From: Culicoidibacter larvae
Lineage (GTDB): Bacteria > Bacillota_I > Bacilli_A > Culicoidibacterales > Culicoidibacteraceae
DNA: 64,000 bases
Assembly: GCF_005771635.1 (NCBI RefSeq)
Contig: NZ_VBWP01000005.1
Coordinates: forward strand, 1 to 64,000
Direction of reading: 5' to 3'
The notes under the pieces are model-generated. The model was given only the letters and a program-made list of their open reading frames with translations, was not told the origin of the DNA and did no database searches. The translations under genes were made by a program, and so were the position numbers. This document shows positions 13,101 to 20,046 of this stretch, in pieces; position 1 is the stretch's first letter; every line of letters begins with the position of its first letter.

Positions 13101-14846
13101 AGGATTAGTTGCATTTAATGTAATCGTATAATCTCCCACTGCATTTAAATTCGCAGCAGAAATAAAATTACTGGTAATCGGGCTCCCCTCATCAGTAGAA
13201 GCATGAATATCGCTCAAGAATTGAGCTTCATCTTTAATTATACCACGCTCATAGGTAACTTCTGAATCAGCAGTAATAACTGGAGCCTCAATCGTAAAGA
13301 CTTTTTCACCAGCAGCACTTTGCACACCGGTAGCCGCCCGAAGCACATAAAATCTATACGTACCTACCGGCAACTCATAACTGGCAACATCTAAAGTGAT
13401 AGCACCTGTTTTTAAACTTTGCACACCACTTTTAACTATTGCACCAGAATCCACATCAATAATCCGCCATATTGCCGATACCTCAGGAGCACCAGCACTT
13501 ACATCATCTTGTTTAGGACCTACTGTTACTGTTGAAGGATTGACAGTTGTTTCATCACCAAATACATTTTTCAGCTCAATTGTTGGATCAGCAATAACTC
13601 GCTGCGGATCAATTGCCGAAAAAGTTCTCTGATAACCACTAGCAGAACCCATAAAACCATAAGCCGGATCACCTGCACCATACAAATAACCATCCTCATT
13701 CAGCGCAAGGTTTCCATAATAACCCCCGGCCATTCCACGAGCATTTGTCATATTTGTTGATTTATATGTTACCGAACCCGATGAACAAATCGGATCAGCA
13801 ACATTTTGGAATTTTGTTTCATTAGTGTTTCCAGAACATTTAAAACCAAGATCGTTAGCGTCATTTGTTCCTGCCGCCCATAAAGAGCCATCATTCATTT
13901 GGATGAATGATGCCGTAGTCGATCTAAACACTTGCTTAACATTACTAACGTATGGGTTTTGCGTCAATTGCCGAACCGTCGTCGATTGACTCCCTAGCCC
14001 TGACTCACCCCAAATATCATAACCAACAAAATAAAAATGTCCATCCGTTGATACATAACTAAATGCCGATTTTTTAGCATTCATACTTGAAATCGTTCCC
14101 GCTGGAACAGCACTAACAAGAGTCCATCCGCGTACATCTGCAGTTGAACCATTATTTAAACCTAACTGGTGGTACCCATTAGCACCAGTTGAATATAATT
14201 GTCCTGTTGTACTAATATAGTATGAACTTGATTGCCCATGACCAAATTCACCATTAACTGCCTGAACATCCTTTACATTGGATGCGACAATTACTGGTGT
14301 TTGAATTGTAGTAGTGCTGCTTACACCAAGCTGCCCATTATTATTACGACCGACACCCCAAAGGTTACCGTCATTATCCAAAATTAATGTCCAGGTTTCC
14401 CCTAAGGCAACCTGTTTAACATTAGAAAACACTTTAGTAAATGTTCGCTGCGTTGTCGTATTTCCCTTACCAAGTTGATAATAGTCATTACGACCGGTCA
14501 TATATAAATCACCATTAGCAGTTATCAATGCACTGGTATGTTCACCAGAAACCACATCAACAATTGTATCCGGAATAAAAGATGTATCAATCGTAACAAA
14601 CTTGTTCTGCCGAGTGACATTTCCGGTTCCTAACTGCCCATACTGATTATATCCGGAAACCATAACTGTACCATTGGTTCTAAGACCAATAGCATTCAAA
14701 TCTCCAGAAGCTATTTTAGTGAATGGTCCGACACCATCAACATGTGTTGCAGCAACGCTAATCGCATTACTATCAATAATTGCAACTGCGGTTGTCAAAC
14801 TTATGATGCTTAAAAGCACCACCATCATAATCTTTTTTAATCTCAT
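4134..14846 (-). CDS. giant LPXTG cell-wall protein with RCC1-like repeats and about 36 Ig-like modules
   Basis: This 3570-residue protein is built for display on the cell wall. A signal peptide (about 1-33) leads into roughly seven RCC1-like repeats (about 40-430), recognisable by the recurring pattern of a short strand pair, G-x-N/G and QLG. A connector follows, then from about 519 to 3430 two kinds of Ig-like module. Type A (about 78 residues, 25 copies, hallmarks TYERG, F-L, EPGTITSDF, YTVT, DTAGN) resembles DUF5011/bacterial Ig domains. Type B (about 64 residues plus an NTVID...AYPF linker, 11 copies, hallmarks ADFV, AWxL-DGS, KPT-GG, KGTSITV) alternates with A in the distal half. The C-terminus has a Pro/Asp/Asn spacer, LPSTG (about 3535), a hydrophobic helix and RRRRK, a sortase substrate. 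The ATG at 14846 follows GGGGGA by 9 bases; two upstream ATGs lack a site. A role in adhesion is inference. No sortase gene is in the window. Confidence 0.95.
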   Translation of the reverse strand: MRLKKIMMVVLLSIISLTTAVAIIDSNAISVAATHVDGVGPFTKIASGDLNAIGLRTNGTVMVSGYNQYGQLGTGNVTRQNKFVTIDTSFIPDTIVDVVSGEHTSALITANGDLYMTGRNDYYQLGKGNTTTQRTFTKVFSNVKQVALGETWTLILDNDGNLWGVGRNNNGQLGVSSTTTIQTPVIVASNVKDVQAVNGEFGHGQSSSYYISTTGQLYSTGANGYHQLGLNNGSTADVRGWTLVSAVPAGTISSMNAKKSAFSYVSTDGHFYFVGYDIWGESGLGSQSTTVRQLTQNPYVSNVKQVFRSTTASFIQMNDGSLWAAGTNDANDLGFKCSGNTNETKFQNVADPICSSGSVTYKSTNMTNARGMAGGYYGNLALNEDGYLYGAGDPAYGFMGSASGYQRTFSAIDPQRVIADPTIELKNVFGDETTVNPSTVTVGPKQDDVSAGAPEVSAIWRIIDVDSGAIVKSGVQSLKTGAITLDVASYELPVGTYRFYVLRAATGVQSAAGEKVFTIEAPVITADSEVTYERGIIKDEAQFLSDIHASTDEGSPITSNFISAANLNAVGDYTITLNATNPSGVPAVPRTVTVHIVDTTAPVITADAEITYERGVIKTETEFLTDIHATLNEPGTISSNFVAQVSLNVSGNYIVTLTAVDTAGNAAVPATVIVHIEDTTPPVLTADTAITYERGIAKTEAEFLADIQATLNEPGTITSDFVSQVNMNTTGIYTVTVNGADSAGNPATPVTVQVTVEDTIAPIITANKEITLSQFSPISESDFFTAINASTDDGSPITSDFDSIVDFDVDGTYTVTLQAVDSSGNVATPVTVSVHIVNTTTPIINADTEYTYEKGSVVSEGDFLTNINARTNDGSIVTSNFAATVNLDVVNTYTVQLDASNANGAAEPLLVTVHVVDTTPPVLSADSTITYERGTAKTEEQFLTEVNATINEPGTITSDFATKVNMNVSGVYTVTILATDTAGNAATPVTVTVTIEDTTKPIIDARGIFSYERGTTRSEAEFLSDINATLNEPGTITSDFTTVVNLDVSGVYTVTLNATDLAGNTADPVIVTVTVEDTIKPIITATTPYTYERGVVRTEAEFLVDISAEINEPGTITSDFDTIVDLDVSGTYTVTLNATDLAGNQADPFTVEVIVEDTIAPVINNDPSFTYERGVTRTETEFLSDINASTDDGSPITSDFATAVNLNTVGEYTVILNAKDLAGNEATPVSVIVYVVDTTSPVLTADAMIQYTKGDIVDEATFLANVHAVLDEPGTISSDFDSAVDMTTIGVYTVTMSGLDTAGNASNIVTVQVVVKDDNTAIDTNNDEMIAAYPFTVEESELTSADFVALAQAKAWSLADGSDVAVTMSSPKPTTSGTFNITYTTAKGTSITIEVVVTDNVAPVITADAEITYERGISKTEAEFLTDINATLNEPGTITSDFVTIVQLNVAGDYTVTLNATDTENNPAAPVFVTVHVMDTINPILTADATITYTKGTVQTEAEFLSAVSASLNEPGTITSDFDSVADLGTSGVYAVTINGQDTVGNVANPVRVVVVVTDGENTIIDNGNNELIKAYPFTINLSNVAGADFIHLAQVKAWNLSDGSIVSATMVGTKPTAGGVFPVTFETVKGTSIAVDVTVIDDVSPTMTADEEIRYELGTVRSETEFLADIHAALDEPGTMTSDFATAADLDTVGVYFVSVYGYDTANNASNIVSVRVIVTDGQNTHINNGEMISAYPFTMNLSEVATADYVALANAKAWNLASGNEIAVNILTKPITAGDHVLTYTTDLGTIISVDVTVLDDVAPILTADSPITYERGITKTAAEFLTDVNAMLDEEGTITSDFDSVVNLDVSGTYNVTISGQDTAGNASNTVTVSVIVEDTTAPVLTANSPVIYERGTTKTEAEFFTDVSATLNEPGTISSNFAAVVQLDTAGVYNVNISGQDTAGNVSNTVTVRVIVTDDENTVIDNTNNEMISAYPFTVNESQLAATDFVAAANAKAWNLTDGNTVPVSLVGTKPTTSGVHAVTFTTAKGTEITVDVTVIDDVAPILTATNVISYEVGTAKTGTEFLNDISAILNEPGTISSDFETVVNLDTIGVYFVMVSGQDTAGNASNTVKVRVTITDSSNTIIDETNGEMIAAYPFTINLSQVAAADFVNLAQARGWSLVDGSDVAVNMTNAKPTVGGTYPVIFATSKGTTITVDITVVDDVAPIITASSAITYERGSNKLEAQFLVDVAATLNEPGTITSDFATVVNMDVSGTYTVTLNATDTAGNAATPVTVTVTIVDTGAPTLSADERVTYTLGTAKTEAQFLADVHAALDEPGTISSDFATVVDLNTAGVYNVTLNGVDNDNNASNSVVVRVLVTDDENTVIDNTNDEMIRAYPFTIHLSQVAAADFVALADAKAWDLESGSIVPVSMSGNKPAIGGVFVVTFETAKGTSITVNVTVIDDVAPILTADSVMSYEVNTTKTEAEFLSDIHAALNEPGTITSDFDPADLNTVGIYFVTVSGSDTAGNHANDIIVRVNVTDSENTVIDEANAEMIAAYPFTINLSDVAAADFVTLANARGWSLVDGSDVAVRLTSTKPTTGGTYPMTFATTKGTAITIDVTVVDNVPPVLTADVSFEYELGTSQADTGFLSDVNATLDEPGTISSNFETVVNLNVVGVYFVDISGQDSAGNASNVVSVRVAVLDGSNTIINPTNEELIAAYPFSIHLSAVASANFVDLASAQAWSLADGSDVAVTMTSAKPTVGGVHTVTFATTKGTSISVPVTVVDDVPPVLTADARIIYAKATVKDEAGFLVDVNAVLNESGTISSDFASVVDMNTAGVYVVTLSGQDTVGNASNQVSVRVVVTDGDNTKIDPSYDEMIRAYPFTVNLSDVAAADFVTLAQARGWSLVDGSNVAVSMTSTKPTAGGTYPVTFATSQGTSITVNVTVVDDVAPTLTADSSIAYEKGTVVSEAQFLADIHAVLDEPGTISSNIATVVDFNAVGVYTVTLSGADTAGNASNVVTAQVVITDSDNTVVDNNNNEMIAAYPFIINLSDVETADFVALAQAQAWNLADGSNVAVTMTSSKPTSGGSYDVTFASAKGTSITVRITVDDDIPPVISADSEYTYERTATITEAQFLTDINATTDDGSGVTSDFASVVDLNVVGDYIVTLQAMDISGNQATPVTVTVHVIDTTKPVITADASIIYVRGDMKDEAEFLTDIHAQLNEPGTITSDFDTAVDMNLSGTYTVILNATDTAGNVADPFTVTVRVQDDVPPVITVDPQIEYPLNTVKTDAEFLADVNAVLDEPGTITSDFETVVDSSVAGVYDVTVNAEDADGNQANPVHVLVLITDAPNTVIDTANQEFVKAYPFTINLGDVTSSNFVTLANAQAWDLNTGQPITITLASPKPTGAGTHSVTFATSKGTQITVEVTVQAADVFITLDTTAVQYLVNVIPTDQELIDAYGVNVELVYPNQRNARALPVNVVVSIDRSNIDYTRVGTYTITFTATDILSGNSASTDGEYIVYANPEPPVDTTDNNSTDNNSGLPSTGQNLIEVTGIGAGLVIIGGIIVGVKRRRRK
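4560..13290 (-). repeat. tandem array of Ig-module coding repeats
   Basis: The giant gene contains 25 A-type units (about 235-240 bp) and 11 B-type units (about 190 bp plus a 60-bp linker). In order from the N-terminus there are nine consecutive A units, then mainly A-B pairs with extra A units inserted (before pairs 2, 4, 6 and 11). Copies are diverged at the DNA level, so this is an old expansion, not a recent slippage product. A units come in two loop variants, the common EPGTI type and a TDDGSPI type (units 1, 4, 9, 23 and roughly 5). Confidence 0.85.
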
Positions 14847-14887
14847 TAGTATAAATCCCCCGTTCATATACTTAACAATCAGCAAAT

Positions 14888-14896
14888 ATTATATCA
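14888..14896 (-). promoter_or_regulatory. extended -10 promoter of the surface-protein gene
   Basis: TGATATAAT on the minus strand lies about 42 bases before the start codon. No convincing -35 box is present, as expected for an extended -10 promoter. The rest of the 250-base gap to the divergent ferredoxin gene shows only AT-rich sequence and the ferredoxin promoter. Confidence 0.55.
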
Positions 14897-15034
14897 TTAA
14901 ATATATCTTCCTAATAATTTTTACAGCAAAAACCATAACCGTCACACAATTTCTGCCGAAGTAGTGAATACTTATAAATAAATAATAGCATCAATTTATA
15001 AAACAGGATACCGATTTACTCACAAAAGAAAGCA

Positions 15035-15063
15035 TTGTCCTGAAAAGTTAAATTTGTTATAAT
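15035..15063 (+). promoter_or_regulatory. ferredoxin promoter
   Basis: TTGTCC (15035-15040), 17 bases and TATAAT (15058-15063) lie 33 bases before the ATG. Confidence 0.75.
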
Positions 15064-15096
15064 ATGAGAGTAGAATCAAAACAAGGAGGAATTACT

Positions 15097-15267
15097 ATGG
15101 CTCACGTAATTAGTGCAGAATGTATCAGCTGTGGAGCTTGTGAAGCAACATGTCCAACAGACGCTATTTCAGCTGGTGACACTCAATATAACATTGATCC
15201 AGATCTTTGCATCGACTGTGCAGCATGTACAGATGCATGTCCTGTTGACGCTATCAGCGCTCAATAA
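15097..15267 (+). CDS. 2[4Fe-4S] ferredoxin
   Basis: This 56-residue bacterial-type ferredoxin carries two CxxCxxCxxxCP cluster motifs ([12 protein letters not shown] and [12 protein letters not shown]) in the usual pseudo-two-fold arrangement and is strongly acidic. It is the likely electron carrier between the pyruvate:ferredoxin oxidoreductase (16335-19880) and the hydrogenase (20047-24203), both encoded next to it on the other strand. The ATG at 15097 follows AAGGAGGA at an ideal distance; the frame is open further upstream but that extension overlaps the promoter. It is monocistronic, with its own promoter and terminator. Confidence 0.96.
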   Translation: MAHVISAECISCGACEATCPTDAISAGDTQYNIDPDLCIDCAACTDACPVDAISAQ

Positions 15268-15292
15268 TAAAATCAGAATTATTACCTAAAGA

Positions 15293-15326
15293 AGCTATTG
15301 GCATATAAACAGCCAATAGCTTTTTT
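15293..15326 (+). terminator. ferredoxin terminator
   Basis: AGCTATTGGC / GCCAATAGCT forms a 10-bp stem with a 9-base loop, followed by six T. Confidence 0.9.
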
Positions 15327-15366
15327 AGTTACATAAACGCTAAGCGTTCCGGGTTTTCAACATTCA

Positions 15367-16230
15367 TCAATAATTAACTTGATAAGGCACAGCCTCACTT
15401 TTAATTGTTGTTCCATAAATACCCATAATAATAATCATAATCGGGCTAAAGAGTAATTCTGCATAAACAGTTAGGGCTAAAGGATTTTCAAGTAGATATT
15501 CGAAGTCCATTGCTGTCACTGCTATTAACATAAAACCAACAAGCAATGCCACTACTCCAAAAACAATCATAAAAACAGCAGCTACAATCTTTGTCTTTTG
15601 ATTGAAAACAAATGCTAAAACCAAAACTCCGATTGACACAACAAGCCCTAAAAGACCGATTGCAAGAATAACCGAATAATTAGTACCGCCATCTACTGAA
15701 TACTCTGAAAATATCATCTCCAATGCATTACTTACTCTTGAAACCATCAAACCGATAAATATCATATTCACACTCATAACCGTGAACTTAACATTCAATA
15801 TCTTACGTTCTGCGCCAACAGCTTTTTGTTGAGTTGCCAAACCACCAATAACCGCAATCAATAAACATCCGGAAATAAGAATACCAACAATTACAGTAAC
15901 CAGATTAAAACTGCCAAAGCCAATAAACATAACACCGTTAATAAACGCATTAATCACCGATAATACTACTGGTGCAATCAGAATCCCCAGTCCGGCAGTC
16001 GGTTTCGCCAAAATCAAAATAAGTCCAACAATCAGTAAAATAACAATTAGCACATTAAGAATCATATGCAATCCATTAAAAACTCCATAATAAGGAATAA
16101 AATCAAAATAATCAATATTCGAAATCATCATTTGCACTGAATAAAAAATTGAAATAAGATTATCAAACAATAAAAAAACTGCTGCAATAATCGCCGGCAT
16201 AATGATTGGCTTCACTCTCACTTGTTCCAT
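15367..16230 (-). CDS. polytopic membrane protein of unknown function
   Basis: This 287-residue protein is almost entirely hydrophobic, with about seven to eight predicted membrane helices and short charged loops. A cytoplasmic-looking loop with QQKAVGAERK lies between the middle helices. I see no transporter, kinase or protease motif and cannot name a family. The ATG at 16230 has AGAGGG upstream. It is flanked by the ferredoxin gene, which converges on it, and by the terminator of the oxidoreductase gene, so it is probably transcribed alone. Its location between redox genes need not be functional. Confidence 0.8.
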   Translation of the reverse strand: MEQVRVKPIIMPAIIAAVFLLFDNLISIFYSVQMMISNIDYFDFIPYYGVFNGLHMILNVLIVILLIVGLILILAKPTAGLGILIAPVVLSVINAFINGVMFIGFGSFNLVTVIVGILISGCLLIAVIGGLATQQKAVGAERKILNVKFTVMSVNMIFIGLMVSRVSNALEMIFSEYSVDGGTNYSVILAIGLLGLVVSIGVLVLAFVFNQKTKIVAAVFMIVFGVVALLVGFMLIAVTAMDFEYLLENPLALTVYAELLFSPIMIIIMGIYGTTIKSEAVPYQVNY

Positions 16231-16295
16231 AATAAACCCTCTTTTCCATAATAACTATTATATTATATCACAATTTATCTTTTGGGAGAAAGAAA

Positions 16296-16326
16296 AAATC
16301 AGGGCGCGACGAGCGCGCCCTGATTT
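16296..16326 (-). terminator. terminator of the pyruvate:ferredoxin oxidoreductase gene
   Basis: A 13-bp perfect stem (AAATCAGGGCGCG / CGCGCCCTGATTT, loop of 5) lies just after the stop and is followed by a T-rich run on the minus strand. Confidence 0.9.
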
Positions 16327-16334
16327 CAAATTTA

Positions 16335-19300
16335 TTAAAGAACTTGAGTCTCAGCTAAACGTTTGTAAGTTTCATATTTTTCTTTTGCTTGTTCCTCAAG
16401 AAGTGCATACAATTCTGCAGCTTCTTTAGGGAATTGACGTTTTAATGAATTGAAACGTACTTGTTGATCAATAAATCCAACAAAACTTTCAGTTGGCTCT
16501 TTTGAATCAAGGCTGAATGCTTTTCCTTCCGCTTTCAACTCTGGGTTATAACGGTATAAATGCCAGTATCCTGATTTCAATGCTTCTTCACTGATATGAG
16601 GAGTACGAGTCATTCCGCCTTTGATACCATGTGCAATACATGGTGAGTATGCAATAACTAATGATGGACCGTCATATTGCTCCGCTTCATTTAATGCTTT
16701 TACTAATTGGTTACGGTCTGCTAAAGCAACTTGTGCCACATATACATAACCATAAGTCATAGCAATTAAACCAAGATCTTTTTTCTTAATACGTTTTCCA
16801 CCTGAAGCGAATTTAGCAATTGCGCCAGTAGGCGTTGATTTTGAAGCTTGTCCTCCGGTATTAGAGTATACTTCAGTATCCATTACTAAGATATTAACAT
16901 TTTCTCCACTTGCTAAGACATGGTCAACGCCACCGTATCCGATGTCATACGCCCAACCGTCACCACCGAAAATCCAAACAGATTGTTTTTCGAGGAAGTC
17001 TTTCTTAGCATCAATTTGATTTAACAATATTTGCGCTTCTGGATTCATTGAAGTCGCTGGTAATAATGCTTTTATCGCAGCTGATAACTCAACTGTTTTT
17101 TCTGAATCATTATAGCCTTCAATCCATGCTGCAAATGCAGTTGCAAGCTCAGCATCAACTCCAAGCTCGATAGCTTGTTCCATTAATCCTTGTAATGCTT
17201 TACGGTTATGTAAGTATGCTAACTGCATTCCGTAACCAAACTCAGCATTATCTTCGAACAATGAGTTTGCCCAAGCCGGTCCACGGCCTTTTGCATTAGT
17301 AGTATATGGCGTTGATGGGTATGAACCACCATAAATTGATGAACATCCGGTTGCATTGGCAATTACCATACGGTCTCCGAACATTTGTGTAATTAAACGT
17401 ACATATGGAGTTTCTCCACAACCTGCACAAGCTCCTGAGAACTCAAATAAAGGTTTTTTGAATTGTGTTCCTTTTACGTTTGCATTTGTGGTCGCATCTG
17501 CTTTTTCTGATACTTTTTCACTTACGAAATCCCAGTTTGGTTTCTCAGTTTCAACATGCTCACCGAATGGTTGCATTGTTAATGCTTTCTCACCTTTTTT
17601 ACCTGGACAAATATCGGCACAGTTGTTACATCCAGTACAATCCATTGGTGAAACTTGAATACGATATGCATATTTATCCATATCTTTACCCATAGCAGTT
17701 AATGTTTCCATATCTGCCGGTGCTTCTTTTTGTTCTTCACCATCTAATAAGAATGGACGGATAGCTGCATGCGGACAAACGAACGCACAGAAGTTACATT
17801 GAATACAATTATCTTTATTCCAAATTGGTAAATCAATAGCAATACCACGTTTTTCGTATGCTGCAGTACCATTTGGTAACGAACCATCAGCAACATCAGC
17901 AAAGCTACTTACCGGTAAATTATCACCCTCTTGACGATTGATTGGTTCAAGAATGTTTTTAACGAATGCTGGAACGTTAGCATCAGTAGCAAAGATTTGC
18001 TCTTCTGATAATTCACCCCATGCTGCTGGTACTTCAACTTTGTGTAATGCGTTAATTCCTTGGTTTACAGCTTCGATATTCATGTTAACAATATCGTCAC
18101 CTTTTTTACCATAGGCTTTACGAATTCCATCTTCTAAATATTTAACTGCATCACTCATTGGAATGATATCTGCTAAATTAAAGAATGCAGATTGCATAAC
18201 CATGTTAATACGTCCGCCAAGTCCTACTTCACGAGCAATTGAAGTTGCGTCGATTGTATAGAATTGGATATTATTTTTAGCAATATATGCTTTCATGAAC
18301 GCTGGTAAATGTTTATCTAATTCTTCATCAGTCCAGATAGTATTCAATAAGAATGCTCCATCTTTTTTCAATCCTGCCAATAAATCATATTTATCAACAT
18401 ATGACTGATTACTACATCCGATAAAGTCAGCCTCACTAATTAAGTATGTAGAATGAATTGGTTCTTTACCAAAACGTAAATGCGATACCGTAATCCCACC
18501 TGATTTTTTAGAGTCATATGAGAAGTATGCTTGGCTATACATATCAGTATGTTCACCAATGATTTTAATTGCTTGTTTATTAGCACCAACCATACCATCA
18601 GAACCAAGACCCCAGAATTTACAACGACGTGTTGATGCTGGCTCAGTTACAATTGATTCTGTAATAGGTAATGAAAGATGAGTTACATCATCGTTGATTC
18701 CTAATGTAAAGTATGTTTTTGGCGTACTACTTGCCAAGTTTTGGTAAACTGCCAAAATTTGTGAAGGTGTTGTATCTTTCGATCCTAAACCATAGCGACC
18801 ACCAATAATAACTGGTTTTTTATCACTATTTTTAAACGCTTCAACAACATCTAAGTATAAAGGTTCACCATTTTGTCCTGGTTCTTTAGTACGATCCATA
18901 ACGCTGATACGTTCTACGGTAGCAGGGAATGCTGCCAAGAAATGTTCAACTGAGAAAGGACGGTATAAATGAACTTTAACAACACCGACTTTTTTACCTT
19001 GTGCATTTAAATAGTCAACTGTTTCTTGAATAGTTTCAGTTACTGAACCCATTGCAACAATTACGTCAGTAGCATCTGCTGCACCATAGTAATCAAATAA
19101 ATGATAGCTGCGGCCAGTATGTTTTGCTAATTCATCCATATATTTTTGAACGATACCTGGTAACTCATCATAATAAGAATTGATAGCTTCGCGTGCTTGG
19201 AAGAATACATCCGGGTTTTGAGCTGTACCTTTAGTATAAGGATGATCAGAATTTAATCCGCGGTTACGGAAATCTTGTAAAGCTTCTTGATTTACTAAAC

Positions 19301-19880
19301 TTCCTAATGTTTCGTAATCTAAAACTTCAATTTTTTGAATCTCATGTGATGTACGGAATCCATCAAAGAAATGGCAGAATGGTAAACTTGATTCAATTGA
19401 AGCTAGATGCGCAACTGGCGCAATATCAGCTACTTCTTGCACTGATCCGGTAGCCAATAATGGAACCCCGGTAGGACGAGAAGCCATAACATCAGTATGA
19501 TCTCCAAAAATGTTTAATGCATGTGAAGCAATTGCCCGCGCAGAAACATGGAACACACCAGGTAAACGCTCACCAGCAATTTTATACATGTTTGGCAACA
19601 TTAACAATAACCCTTGAGATGCTGTAAATGTTGTTGAAAGTGTACCTGTAGAAAGCACACCATGCATTGCTCCGGCAGCTCCTGCTTCCGATTGTAATTC
19701 AGAAACATTTACTGTTTGTCCAAAAATATTTTTTACTCCGTTAGTTGCCCATTCATCAGTAGCTTCCGCCATATTTGATGAAGGGGTAATTGGGTAAATG
19801 GCAGCTACTTCTGTGTATGCATATGCAATATATGCCGCAGCAGTGTTCCCATCGATTGTTTTTAAAATTTTATTTGACAT
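16335..19880 (-). CDS. nifJ: pyruvate:ferredoxin (flavodoxin) oxidoreductase
   Basis: This enzyme oxidises pyruvate with CoA to acetyl-CoA, CO2 and reduced ferredoxin. At 1181 residues it is the usual single-chain homodimeric form with all domains in order: the N-terminal pyrimidine-binding domain with YPITPSS, domains II and III, the gamma-type domain, a two-cluster ferredoxin domain (CIQCNFCAFVCP and CTGCNNCADICP), and the C-terminal thiamine-diphosphate domain with CAGCGE, GDGWAYDIGYGG and NTGGQASKSTPTGA. The ATG at 19880 follows GAAGGAGG. It lies downstream of hydCBA on the same strand, separated by 166 bases that contain an inverted repeat, so coupling of pyruvate oxidation to hydrogen formation is likely. 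A second, two-gene 2-oxoacid oxidoreductase is encoded at 60204-63466. Confidence 0.97.
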   Translation of the reverse strand: MSNKILKTIDGNTAAAYIAYAYTEVAAIYPITPSSNMAEATDEWATNGVKNIFGQTVNVSELQSEAGAAGAMHGVLSTGTLSTTFTASQGLLLMLPNMYKIAGERLPGVFHVSARAIASHALNIFGDHTDVMASRPTGVPLLATGSVQEVADIAPVAHLASIESSLPFCHFFDGFRTSHEIQKIEVLDYETLGSLVNQEALQDFRNRGLNSDHPYTKGTAQNPDVFFQAREAINSYYDELPGIVQKYMDELAKHTGRSYHLFDYYGAADATDVIVAMGSVTETIQETVDYLNAQGKKVGVVKVHLYRPFSVEHFLAAFPATVERISVMDRTKEPGQNGEPLYLDVVEAFKNSDKKPVIIGGRYGLGSKDTTPSQILAVYQNLASSTPKTYFTLGINDDVTHLSLPITESIVTEPASTRRCKFWGLGSDGMVGANKQAIKIIGEHTDMYSQAYFSYDSKKSGGITVSHLRFGKEPIHSTYLISEADFIGCSNQSYVDKYDLLAGLKKDGAFLLNTIWTDEELDKHLPAFMKAYIAKNNIQFYTIDATSIAREVGLGGRINMVMQSAFFNLADIIPMSDAVKYLEDGIRKAYGKKGDDIVNMNIEAVNQGINALHKVEVPAAWGELSEEQIFATDANVPAFVKNILEPINRQEGDNLPVSSFADVADGSLPNGTAAYEKRGIAIDLPIWNKDNCIQCNFCAFVCPHAAIRPFLLDGEEQKEAPADMETLTAMGKDMDKYAYRIQVSPMDCTGCNNCADICPGKKGEKALTMQPFGEHVETEKPNWDFVSEKVSEKADATTNANVKGTQFKKPLFEFSGACAGCGETPYVRLITQMFGDRMVIANATGCSSIYGGSYPSTPYTTNAKGRGPAWANSLFEDNAEFGYGMQLAYLHNRKALQGLMEQAIELGVDAELATAFAAWIEGYNDSEKTVELSAAIKALLPATSMNPEAQILLNQIDAKKDFLEKQSVWIFGGDGWAYDIGYGGVDHVLASGENVNILVMDTEVYSNTGGQASKSTPTGAIAKFASGGKRIKKKDLGLIAMTYGYVYVAQVALADRNQLVKALNEAEQYDGPSLVIAYSPCIAHGIKGGMTRTPHISEEALKSGYWHLYRYNPELKAEGKAFSLDSKEPTESFVGFIDQQVRFNSLKRQFPKEAAELYALLEEQAKEKYETYKRLAETQVL

Positions 19881-19971
19881 AAAATTTTACCTCCTTCAAT
19901 GTATTTCAATTTAGTCTGAAAGTATCTTATGCTCTTCTTAAGATAATTCATTTTAAATAGTCCTAAACGCA

Positions 19972-20012
19972 ACAAAACATAGTGTGCACCGCTTGGTATC
20001 CACTAGTTTTGT
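19972..20012 (-). other. inverted repeat between hydA and nifJ
   Basis: ACAAAAC-TAGTG pairs with CACTA-GTTTTGT through a 12-bp stem with one bulged base and a 16-base loop. No U-run follows, so it is not a standard terminator. It could be a processing or mRNA-stability hairpin, or an operator. I see no clear promoter for nifJ in the remaining gap. Confidence 0.4.
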
Positions 20013-20046
20013 CGGTCACCTTCCCAAGCTTTGGAAAAGCGGCTTA

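Noticed and set aside
4560-13290. Regular repeats that might suggest a CRISPR or minisatellite array
   Set aside because: The period is about 240 or 430 bp, the copies are diverged, and they keep an open reading frame encoding Ig-like modules.
4853-13632. Many plus-strand open frames of 60-117 codons inside the giant gene
   Set aside because: They mirror the minus-strand repeat coding in antisense, have no ribosome binding sites and repeat with the modules. They are shadows of the Ig-module gene.
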